DNA from: Nocardioides perillae
GTDB lineage: Bacteria; Actinomycetota; Actinomycetes; Propionibacteriales; Nocardioidaceae
Assembly (NCBI RefSeq): GCF_013409425.1
Contig: NZ_JACCAC010000001.1
Location: 992,001 to 1,056,000, forward strand
Length of the DNA: 64,000 bases
Direction of reading: 5' to 3'
The translations under genes were made by a program, and so were the position numbers. Position 1 is the first letter of the stretch. Every line of letters starts with the position of its first letter. The notes under the pieces were generated by a model that did no database searches, had not been told where the DNA came from, and was given only the letters and a program-made list of their open reading frames with translations. This document shows positions 41,832-49,406 of the stretch, piece after piece.

Positions 41832-43316
41832 ATGAGCACCGCCCCAGAAACTCCCCACCGGCACCAGGTGGTGGTGATCGGGTCCGGCTTCGGCGGGTTG
41901 TTCGGCACCAAGGCGCTGCGCCGCTCCGACGTCGACGTCACGATGGTCGCCCGGACCACCCACCACCTCTTCCAGCCGCTGCTCTACCAGGTGGCGACCG
42001 GCATCCTGTCGGCCGGCGAGATCGCGCCGCCGACCCGCGAGATCCTCGCCAAGCAGGACAACGCGCGGGTGCTGCTCGGCGAGGTCACCGACATCGACCT
42101 CGAGCGGCGCGTCGTCACCTCGCAGGTGCTGGGCCGCGAGACGACGGTGCCCTACGACTCCCTCATCGTCGCGGCCGGCGCCAGCCAGTCCTACTTCGGC
42201 AACGACCAGTTCGCCGAGTTCGCCCCCGGCATGAAGTCGATCGACGACGCCCTCGAGCTGCGCGGCCGCATCTTCGGCGCCTTCGAGATGGCCGAGCTCG
42301 CCGCGACCCGCGGCGACGAGGTGGAGCACCTGCTCACCTTCGTCGTCGTCGGCGCCGGCCCGACCGGTGTGGAGATGGCCGGCCAGATCGCGGAGCTGGC
42401 CCACCGCACCCTCAAGCGCGACTTCCGCGCGATCAGCTCGACGCAGGCGCGGGTGATCCTCGTCGACGCCGCCCCCCAGGTGCTGCCGCCCTTCGGTGCC
42501 AAGCTCGGCGAGAAGTCCAAGCAGGAGCTCGAGAAGCTCGGCGTCGAGGTCTGGCTGGGCGCGATGGTCACCGACGTCGACGAGCGCGGCCTCGAGGTGA
42601 AGTACAAGGACGGCAAGACCGTCCGCATCGAGGCGGTCACCAAGATGTGGGCCGCCGGCGTGCAGGCCAACCCGCTCGGCGCGATGCTCGCCGAGAAGAC
42701 CGGCGCCCCCCTCGACCGCGCCGGGCGCATCGGGGTCAACCCCGACCTGACCCTCCCGGGCCACCCCGAGGTCTTCGTCGTCGGCGACATGATCAGCCTC
42801 GACAACCTCCCGGGCGTCGCGCAGGTGGCGATCCAGGGCGCGAAGTACGCCGCCAAGGAGATCGACGGCCGGCTCAAGGGCAAGCCCAGCCAGGGCCCGT
42901 TCAAGTACTTCGACAAGGGCTCGATGGCCATCATCAGCCGTTTCCGTGCGGTCGCGATGGTGGGCAAGCTGCGCCTCACCGGCGTCATCGCCTGGCTGAT
43001 GTGGCTCGCGGTGCACCTCGTCTACATCACCGGCTTCAAGAACCGCGTCTCCGCGCTCATGAAGTGGGCGATCTCCTTCCTCGGTCGCGGCCGCGCCTCG
43101 CGCACGATGACCGAGCAGCAGATCTTCGCCCGCGCCGCGCTGTCGCGGCTCAAGGGCGGGGCAGCCGACCTGGTGAGCGAGCCCGGTGCCTTCGAGGCCG
43201 CCCGCGACCTGGTCGGCGTGACCCGGCGCCGCGAGGAGCTCGAGGCGCAGGCGGCCGAGGAGGTGCGGCTCACCGACGCCGGCGAGCGCGGCGTCAAGGT
43301 CGACCAGCGGGCCTGA
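41832..43316 (+). CDS. ndh: Type II NADH dehydrogenase (NDH-2)
   Basis: 494 residues from ATG 41832, after GAGAGGTCC. Two dinucleotide folds: FAD site VVVIGSGFGGLFGTKAL (~14-30) and NADH site FVVVGAGPTGVEMAGQIAELA (~173-193), with HLFQPLLYQVATGILSAGEIAPPTR and FVVGDMISLDN between and after. A membrane-binding segment (LTGVIAWLMWLAVHLVYITGF, ~382-402) follows. It oxidises NADH and reduces menaquinone without proton pumping. Monocistronic, with a 219-base upstream region. Confidence 0.94.
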   Translation: MSTAPETPHRHQVVVIGSGFGGLFGTKALRRSDVDVTMVARTTHHLFQPLLYQVATGILSAGEIAPPTREILAKQDNARVLLGEVTDIDLERRVVTSQVLGRETTVPYDSLIVAAGASQSYFGNDQFAEFAPGMKSIDDALELRGRIFGAFEMAELAATRGDEVEHLLTFVVVGAGPTGVEMAGQIAELAHRTLKRDFRAISSTQARVILVDAAPQVLPPFGAKLGEKSKQELEKLGVEVWLGAMVTDVDERGLEVKYKDGKTVRIEAVTKMWAAGVQANPLGAMLAEKTGAPLDRAGRIGVNPDLTLPGHPEVFVVGDMISLDNLPGVAQVAIQGAKYAAKEIDGRLKGKPSQGPFKYFDKGSMAIISRFRAVAMVGKLRLTGVIAWLMWLAVHLVYITGFKNRVSALMKWAISFLGRGRASRTMTEQQIFARAALSRLKGGAADLVSEPGAFEAARDLVGVTRRREELEAQAAEEVRLTDAGERGVKVDQRA

Positions 43317-43374
43317 CGCCGCGGCGTACCCCGCCCAGCGTGGCGCTCCCCCCTCGCCGTGGGAGATTGACCCC

Positions 43375-44622
43375 ATGGGTGGGGCACACGCACACGGGCC
43401 GGCGCCCGACGTCGGGATCGACCGTCGCGCGCGGTTCGTGCTGCTCGGGTCGCTGCTGCTGGCGGCGGTCCTGACGGTCGCCGGGATGGTCGCGCTGTGG
43501 CCGGCGGCCGACGAGCGACCGGCGGAGGTGCCGTTCGCGGGCGACGGGGTGCGCGAGGTCTCGGCCGAGGTCGTCGCCGTCGCCGACCCCTGCCCGGTGA
43601 TCGCGGTCGACCCCGCGCTCCCGACCCCGCCGGGCGGCGAGCGCCCGGACTTCCCGGACGGCTGCGGCAGCGTGACGGTGACCGTCGAGGGCAGCGAGGA
43701 GCCCGTGACGATCCAGCCCCCGCCGTACGTCGCGCGCGCGGGGTTGCAGGCCGGTGACGGGGTCTCGCTGCTCGCGCTCCCCGCGCAGGACGGCGTGCCG
43801 CCGCAGTACGCCTTCGTCGCGATCGACCGCGGCCAGCCGGTGGCGGTGCTCGCGGTCGCCTTCGTGGTGGTCGTGGCGCTCGTGGCGCGGCTGCGGGGGC
43901 TGCTCGCGCTGCTCGGTCTCGGCATCGCGGGGCTGGTGCTCGCCTTCTTCGTGCTGCCGGCGCTGCTGGCCGGGCGCGACGGCTTCACGGTCGCGGCGGT
44001 GGGGTCGTCGGCGATCATGTTCGTGGTGCTCTACCTCGCCCACGGACCCTCGCTGCGCACCAGCGCGGCGCTCGCCGGGACGCTGCTCGGGGTCGGCGCG
44101 ACGGCGCTGATCGGCCTGTGGGGCATCGACCGCGCGCGGCTCGCGGGCATCGGGGAGAGCGGCGAGCAGCTGCTGCTCTACGCCCCCGACCTCGACTACC
44201 AGGGGCTGCTCGCCGCTGCCGTCGTGATCGCGGGGCTCGGCGTGCTCAACGACGTGACGATCACGCAGGCCTCGGCGGTGTGGGAGCTGCGCGCTGCGGC
44301 GCCGGGACTCGGGCGACGGCAGCTCTTCACCAGCGGCATGCGGATCGGGCGCGACCACATCGCCTCCACGATCTACACGATCGTCTTCGTCTACGCCGGC
44401 GCGGCGCTGTCGGTGCTGATGCTGATCGCGCTCTACGACCGGCCGCTGCTCAGCGCGCTCGGCGAGGAGGCGATCGCCGAGGAGGTCGTGCGCACCCTCG
44501 CCTCCGCCATCGGGCTCGTGCTCGCGGTGCCGCTCACCACCGGCATCGCGGCGCTCACGGTGTCGGGGCCGGTGTCGGGGCCGGTGTCGGGGCCGGCGCG
44601 CGCCGGTGCCGCGGAGGGCTGA
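43375..44622 (+). CDS. YibE/F family membrane protein
   Basis: 415 residues from ATG 43375. TM1 (~20-42), an extracytoplasmic beta domain (~45-155) and a run of membrane helices after ~160 with the family stretch YQGLLAAAVVIAGLGVLNDVTITQASAVWEL and FTSGMRIGRDHIASTIYTIVFVYAGAALS. The tail has a triple slippage repeat VSGPVSGPVSGPA. YibE/F proteins are widespread and of unknown function. It ends three bases before the convergent repeat-protein gene. Confidence 0.85.
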   Translation: MGGAHAHGPAPDVGIDRRARFVLLGSLLLAAVLTVAGMVALWPAADERPAEVPFAGDGVREVSAEVVAVADPCPVIAVDPALPTPPGGERPDFPDGCGSVTVTVEGSEEPVTIQPPPYVARAGLQAGDGVSLLALPAQDGVPPQYAFVAIDRGQPVAVLAVAFVVVVALVARLRGLLALLGLGIAGLVLAFFVLPALLAGRDGFTVAAVGSSAIMFVVLYLAHGPSLRTSAALAGTLLGVGATALIGLWGIDRARLAGIGESGEQLLLYAPDLDYQGLLAAAVVIAGLGVLNDVTITQASAVWELRAAAPGLGRRQLFTSGMRIGRDHIASTIYTIVFVYAGAALSVLMLIALYDRPLLSALGEEAIAEEVVRTLASAIGLVLAVPLTTGIAALTVSGPVSGPVSGPARAGAAEG

Positions 44623-45780
44623 GGCTCAGAGGTCGGGACGGAAGCGGCGCACCGCGGCCACGAACTCGTGGGGGTCGACCATGCTGCGGTCCACCACGTA
44701 GGCCGGCAGGCCGCGACGCTCGAACCGCGCCTGCCAGCGCCGCTGCCCGGGCTCGCCGTGCAGGGTGAGCACGGCGTAGTGGCTGGTGAGGTCGAAGCGG
44801 TGGTGGCTGCCGTGGGCGTGGATGTCGAGCACGCCGTGGTCGAGCACAACCGTCGCCGTCGAGGTGCTCGCGCGCACCGCCCACAGCACGAGCGTCAGCG
44901 CGGCGCACGCGCCGGCGACGCCGAGGCTGGCCGTCGTCGGGTCGTCGTAGGCGACGTAGCCGGTCAGCGCGGTCAGCGCGAGCGCCCCGAGCAACAGGGT
45001 CGCGAGCACCTGGCGGGCCTTGCGCTGGGGGTGCAGCTGCAGGACGGACGCGGGCGGCGCCGGCTCCGGTGCGGGCTCCGGCGTCCGCTTCGGGGTCGCC
45101 GCCGGTGCCGGCGGGGGTGCCGGTGCGGGTGCCGGTGCGACCAGGGCCGCGACCTCAGCGGCCGGCACCGCGCCGGGGAGCGGGGGTGCCGGTGCCTCGG
45201 TCGGGACCGTCGCGCGGGAGGTCTCCGCCCGAGAGGTCTTCGGTCGTGCGGTCCTCGGTCGTGCGGCTCTCGGTCGTGCGGCTCTCGGTTGCCTGCCGTC
45301 GACGGTGGGGGTCGTGGTGTCGGGGGTGTCGGTGCGGGGGGTGCGCTCCGGCTGGGGCTGCGCCGACGCCGGGGCCCGGCGCGCCGTGGCCTTCGGAGTC
45401 GCAGGCACGGTCGGGGTGGGGCTCGTCGCGCGCGCGACGGCGCTCGCGGCGGCCTCCGTGCTCGCGTCGGTGGTGACCGGCGTGGCCGGGCCCGCCTTCC
45501 TCGGCGTGCGCCGGCGCGGCGTGCGTACGGTGGGTGCGGTGCCGGCGGCCGCGTCGCCGCCCGCCAGCGCCGCGAGCACTGCGGCGCCCGCGGCGCCCGC
45601 GTCGACCCGCGCCCCTGAGGGCGCCGGCGTTGCGTCATGCGTCTGCGATGCAACTGCGTCGGTTCCGCATGACGTCTGCCCTGCGAGGCGCGGCGGCTGG
45701 TGCCCAGCTGACCCCGGCACCTCGCCAGCGTCATGCGATCCGCTCGCGATCACGACGGGTTCGTACGACGTCTCGGCGGC

Positions 45781-46410
45781 GGCCTTGTCGGCTGCGGCCT
45801 TGTCGGCTGCGGCCTTGTCGGCGGCGGCCTTGTCGGCGGCGGCCTTGTCGGCGGCGGCCTTGTCGGCGGCGGCCTTGTCGGCGGCGGCCTTGTCGGCGGC
45901 GGCCTTGTCGGCGGCGGCCTTGTCGGCTGCGGCCTTGTCGGCTGCGGCCTTGTCGGCTGCGGCCTTGTCGGCTGCGGCCTTGTCGGCTGCGGCCTTGTCG
46001 GCTGCGGCCTTGTCGGCTGCGGCCTTGTCGGCTGCGGCCTTGTCGGCGGCGGCCTTGTCGGCGGCGGCCTTGTCGGCGGCGGCCTTGTCGGCGGCGGCCT
46101 TGTCGGCGGCGGCCTTGTCGGCGGCGGCCTTGTCGGCGGCGGCCTTGTCGGCGGCGGCCTTGTCGGCGGCGGCCTTGTCGGCGGCGGCCTTGTCGGCGGC
46201 GGCCTTGTCGGCGGCGGCCTTGTCGGCGGCGGCCTTGTCGGCGGCGGCCTTGTCGGCGGCGGCCTTGTCGGCGGCGGCCTTGTCGGCGGCGGCCTTGTCG
46301 GCGGCGGCCTTGTCGGCGGCGGCCTTGTCGGCGGCGGCCTTGTCGGCGGCGGCCTTGTCGGCGGCGGCCTTGTCGGCGGCGGCCTTGTCGGCGGCGGCCT
46401 TGTCGCGGCG
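45781..46410 (-). repeat. 15-bp repeat encoding AAADK (about 42 units)
   Basis: GGCCTTGTCGGCGGC (plus strand) is repeated in perfect register. A silent GCG/GCT variant occurs in blocks of 2, 7, 8 and about 25 units, showing growth by block duplication. Confidence 0.95.
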
Positions 46411-46590
46411 CCTTCTCAGCAGCCGCCTTCTCAGCAGCCGCCTTCTCAGCAGCCGCCTTCTCAGCAGCCGCCTTCTCAGCAGCCGCCTTCTCAGCAGCCG
46501 CCTTCTCAGCAGCCGCCTTCTCAGCAGCCGCCTTCTCAGCAGCCGCCTTCTCAGCAGCCGCCTTCTCAGCAGCCGCCTTCTCAGCAGCCG
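46411..46590 (-). repeat. 15-bp repeat encoding AAAEK (12 units)
   Basis: CCTTCTCAGCAGCCG (plus strand) x 12, identical units. It uses GCT and GAG codons unlike the GCC/GAC codons of the AAADK block, so the two blocks expanded separately. Confidence 0.95.
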
Positions 46591-47131
46591 CATGGTCTTC
46601 GTCGGACCGTACGGGCAAGCCGGCGCTCGGGGTCGGTCGCGCCGCAGCTCGTCGGCGCCACAGCGGTCCTCGGCTGCCGGCGTCCACCTCGACGACGTCG
46701 GCGGCGCCGGGGTCAGCCGCGGGGGCGTCGCCGGTCGCGTCCGGCGTCGTGGCGGGCGTGGGTGCTGGCGCGGCCAGCGCCGCCAGCACGGCGGCGCCGG
46801 CGTCGGTGTGCGACGGGATCTTCGGTGCCGGCGGCACGAGCTGCGGGGCAACCGGGTTCGCCGACACGTGCACACCGGGAGTTCTCGTGCGCTCGGTGCT
46901 CGCGAACTCCCGGTGTCTCTCGGCCTCGGCGGCCTCGACACCGACCTCGACACCGGCCTCGGCGGCCTCGGCGACCTCGACCACCTCCACCGCCACCTGG
47001 GCCTCCGGCTCGACCTCCGGCTCGGTCTCAGCCGCGGCGCCCGACGCCGGCGCACCGCTGAGCACCCGGTGCTCGAGCCAACGGTCGAGCAGGTCGGAGG
47101 CGGGCGCGCCCCCCGGCGCCGCAGCGGTCAT

Positions 47132-47144
47132 GCCCGCGACAGTA
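47132..47144 (-). promoter_or_regulatory. Leaderless -10 (TACTGT) of the repeat-protein gene
   Basis: TACTGT at 47139-47144 on the reverse strand is seven bases before ATG 47131. Confidence 0.5.
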
Positions 47145-47196
47145 GGCAGCGGCCGCGTCGAGCGCTGGGGTTTGAGGAAAGCCTGAACGTTCGGGC

Positions 47197-48474
47197 ATGG
47201 ACGACCGACCGTTGCGGGTACGCAACCACGTGCCCACCTCCGTCTGGACCGTCCTCGCCGCGACCGTCCTGCTCGGCGTGGTCGTCGCCGCGCTCGGCAG
47301 CCGGCTGCGACGGCTGCCCGTCTCCGAGCCCCTGCTCGCCCTGCTCGTCGGGGTCGCCCTGGGCCCGCAGGTCGCCGGCTGGCTCGTCGTGCCCACGGCC
47401 GTGGCGGACCCGGCCCTGCTCGAGGAGCTCGCCGCGCCACTCCTGGTCGTCTCGGTCATGGCGATCGCGCTGCGCTACGCCGCCGGCACCGCCCGCCGCC
47501 GGTGGGCACCCGTGACGCTCCTCCTGGCCGTCGTGATGCCCCTCATGGCGCTGGCCTCGACCGGCATCGCGGTCGCGGCCGGCACCGCCGCGTCGCTCGC
47601 CCTCGTGCTGGGGTGCTGCCTGTGCCCGACCGACCCGGTGCTGTCGTCCAGCGTGGTGACCGGCGGCCCCGCCGAGCGCGACCTCCCGAGCCGCACCCGC
47701 CAGCTGCTCTCGCTCGAGTCAGGCGCCAACGACGGGCTCGCCCTCCCGCTGGTCCTCGTCGCGCTGGCCGTCGCGGCCGCACCGACCGGCTCCGAGACGG
47801 CCCTGGCGGTCCTCCGCGAGGTCGGTGGAGCGGTCCTGCTGGGGCTCGCGGCGGGCTTCGGTGCGGCGTACGCCGTGCGTGCCGGCGAGCGGTTCGGCTC
47901 CGCCGACGGCGCCTCGGTCGTGCTCTTCACCGTCGTGCTGGCCCTCGGGGTCCTCGGGGCGGCCCGACTGCTCGGCGTCAGCGCGGTCATCGCGTCGTTC
48001 GTCGCCGGCCTCGCGCTGAACGCGCTGGAGACCCACGGCGACCGCACCCGCGAGGTGCAGGTCGACGAGGCGCTCAACCGCTACGCCGTCCTGCCGTTCT
48101 TCCTCGTGCTCGGGGCCGCCCTGCCCTGGGCGGCGTGGGGTCGGCAGGGCTGGGCGCTCGCGGCGGTCGTGGTCGGGGTGCTCGTGCTGCGCCGGTTGCC
48201 GTGGCTCCTGGCGCTCGCGCGGCCGCTGCGCCTGCGGCGCCGCGACGCGGTCTTCCTCGGTTGGTTCGGCCCGATCGGCGTCTCGGCGGTGTTCTACCTC
48301 GCCGACGCAGCCGCCCGACTGCCCGCGGCCGAGGCCACGGAGCTGGTCGCCCTCGGCACGGCGGTCGTCGCGGCGAGCACCGTGGTCCACGGCCTGACGA
48401 GCGCGCCCGGGCGCACGGCGTACGCCGCGGCACGCGACCGCGACGCGCCCGCCCCGGGGGAGCGCGGCGCGTAG
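47197..48474 (+). CDS. CPA1-type Na+(K+)/H+ antiporter
   Basis: 425 residues from ATG 47197. About 12 membrane helices with the CPA1 signatures LGCCLCPTDPVLSSSVV (~140) and LLSLESGANDGLALPLVLVA (~170-190), containing the ion-binding Asn-Asp pair, and a conserved FLGWFGPIGVSAVFYL near the end. It exchanges protons for Na+ or K+ across the cytoplasmic membrane. No regulatory C-terminal domain. Divergent from the repeat-protein gene over only 65 bases. Confidence 0.92.
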   Translation: MDDRPLRVRNHVPTSVWTVLAATVLLGVVVAALGSRLRRLPVSEPLLALLVGVALGPQVAGWLVVPTAVADPALLEELAAPLLVVSVMAIALRYAAGTARRRWAPVTLLLAVVMPLMALASTGIAVAAGTAASLALVLGCCLCPTDPVLSSSVVTGGPAERDLPSRTRQLLSLESGANDGLALPLVLVALAVAAAPTGSETALAVLREVGGAVLLGLAAGFGAAYAVRAGERFGSADGASVVLFTVVLALGVLGAARLLGVSAVIASFVAGLALNALETHGDRTREVQVDEALNRYAVLPFFLVLGAALPWAAWGRQGWALAAVVVGVLVLRRLPWLLALARPLRLRRRDAVFLGWFGPIGVSAVFYLADAAARLPAAEATELVALGTAVVAASTVVHGLTSAPGRTAYAAARDRDAPAPGERGA

Positions 48475-48482
48475 CGGGTCGG

Positions 48483-48555
48483 TGGGCCCCGTGGGACTCG
48501 AACCCACAACCCATGGATTAAAAGTCCACTGCTCTGCCCATTGAGCTAGAGGCCC
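48483..48555 (-). tRNA. tRNA-Lys (TTT)
   Basis: 73 bases; acceptor GGGCCTC/GGGGCCC, anticodon loop CTTTTAA, T-loop GGTTCGAGTCC and discriminator A. CCA is not encoded. TAGAGT at 48597-48602 (reverse strand) is a candidate -10. Confidence 0.95.
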
Positions 48556-48684
48556 GGCGCGCTGGACCACCCGGGGGCGGCTGCGTGCTCGGCGCGACTC
48601 TAGTCGGCGGCGGGCCCCGTGTGCCCCGCCGCCCGGTCGGGTACGCGACGGAGTCCGTGCGTCAGCGCAACGACGGGAGGAGAC

Positions 48685-49347
48685 GTGGGCGAGGAGCAGC
48701 AGCAGGAGCGACACGAGAGGCGGATGTACGCCCGGTTCGCCGCGATGATCGCGACGTCCGGGGCCGTGATGTTCGTGCTGATGTACAGCAGCGTCTACGA
48801 CCTGGGCCACGTGCACTACAGCCAGGAGCGCCTCTACATGGCGCTGACCTCCACCGGCGCGATGGCCCTGGTGATGCTCGCCTTCATGGCCTCGATGATG
48901 TACCGCAGCAAGGTGTGGAACGCGGTGGTCGTGGCCGTCGCGCTCGCGGTCGGGCTCGGCGCCTTCGCTGCGTCCCGCACCCAGCTGGCCATCGGCGACG
49001 AGCGCTACATGCAGGCGATGGTCCCGCACCACTCGATCGCGATCCTCACGAGCGAGCGCGCCGACATCGACGACGTGCGGGTCCGCGAGCTCGCCGACCA
49101 GATCATCGTGGCCCAACGCCGCGAGATCGAGGAGATGGAGTGGCTGCTCGAGGACATCGAGCAGCACGGCCTCGCCACGACGCAGGAGGAGGCCGCCGAG
49201 CGACCGGTGCCGGACTTCGAGGCCACCGCCGCCCCGGCGCCCGAGCCCGCGCGCGGCTCCGCGCAGCAGCGGGGCTGGTTCGTCGCGGCCGTGGGGCCGG
49301 TGCTCGACGCCGGGCGTTCGTTGCGCGCACGCATGGATCAGGGCTGA
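48685..49347 (+). CDS. Membrane-anchored DUF305 protein
   Basis: 220 residues from GTG 48685, behind GGGAGGAG. A charged N-terminus, three membrane helices (~17-37, 48-68, 75-95), then a single DUF305 helix-bundle (RYMQAMVPHHSIAILTSERADI with the HH motif, ~110) and a Pro/Ala-rich tail. Unlike the lipoprotein at 7585 it has one HH motif and is membrane-embedded. Metal binding in the envelope is the likely role. It lies 59 bases before the molybdenum-enzyme operon, possibly in one transcript. Confidence 0.85.
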   Translation: MGEEQQQERHERRMYARFAAMIATSGAVMFVLMYSSVYDLGHVHYSQERLYMALTSTGAMALVMLAFMASMMYRSKVWNAVVVAVALAVGLGAFAASRTQLAIGDERYMQAMVPHHSIAILTSERADIDDVRVRELADQIIVAQRREIEEMEWLLEDIEQHGLATTQEEAAERPVPDFEATAAPAPEPARGSAQQRGWFVAAVGPVLDAGRSLRARMDQG

Positions 49348-49406
49348 CGGGCTACGGGACGAGGGGGACGCGCCGACCGGGCCGTCGCCGGACGAGGGGG
49401 AGCGAC

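Larger units (their letters stand above)
44626..47131 (-). pseudogene. Ala-rich pentapeptide-repeat membrane protein, frameshifted
   Basis: Starts at ATG 47131 ([18 protein letters not shown]; leaderless -10 TACTGT). An acidic region (~35-90) leads into 12 AAAEK pentapeptides, then about 42 AAADK units. At the junction (46404-46414) two bases are missing relative to the 15-bp register, so the first frame continues as (GRRRQ)n to a stop at 45731, while the real C-terminus lies in another frame ending at 44626: an Ala/Pro/Thr-rich stretch, two membrane helices and a ~75-residue PH-like domain ([16 protein letters not shown]). Intact it would be ~835 residues. Sequencing error or a genuine pseudogene are both possible. 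Confidence 0.8.

Noticed and set aside
45781..46590. Poly-Leu/Ala/Ser, (LLRRR)n and (CRRRP)n proteins on either strand of the 15-bp repeat
   Set aside because: All six frames of this repeat are open; only the [10 protein letters not shown] frames join sensible flanking sequence.
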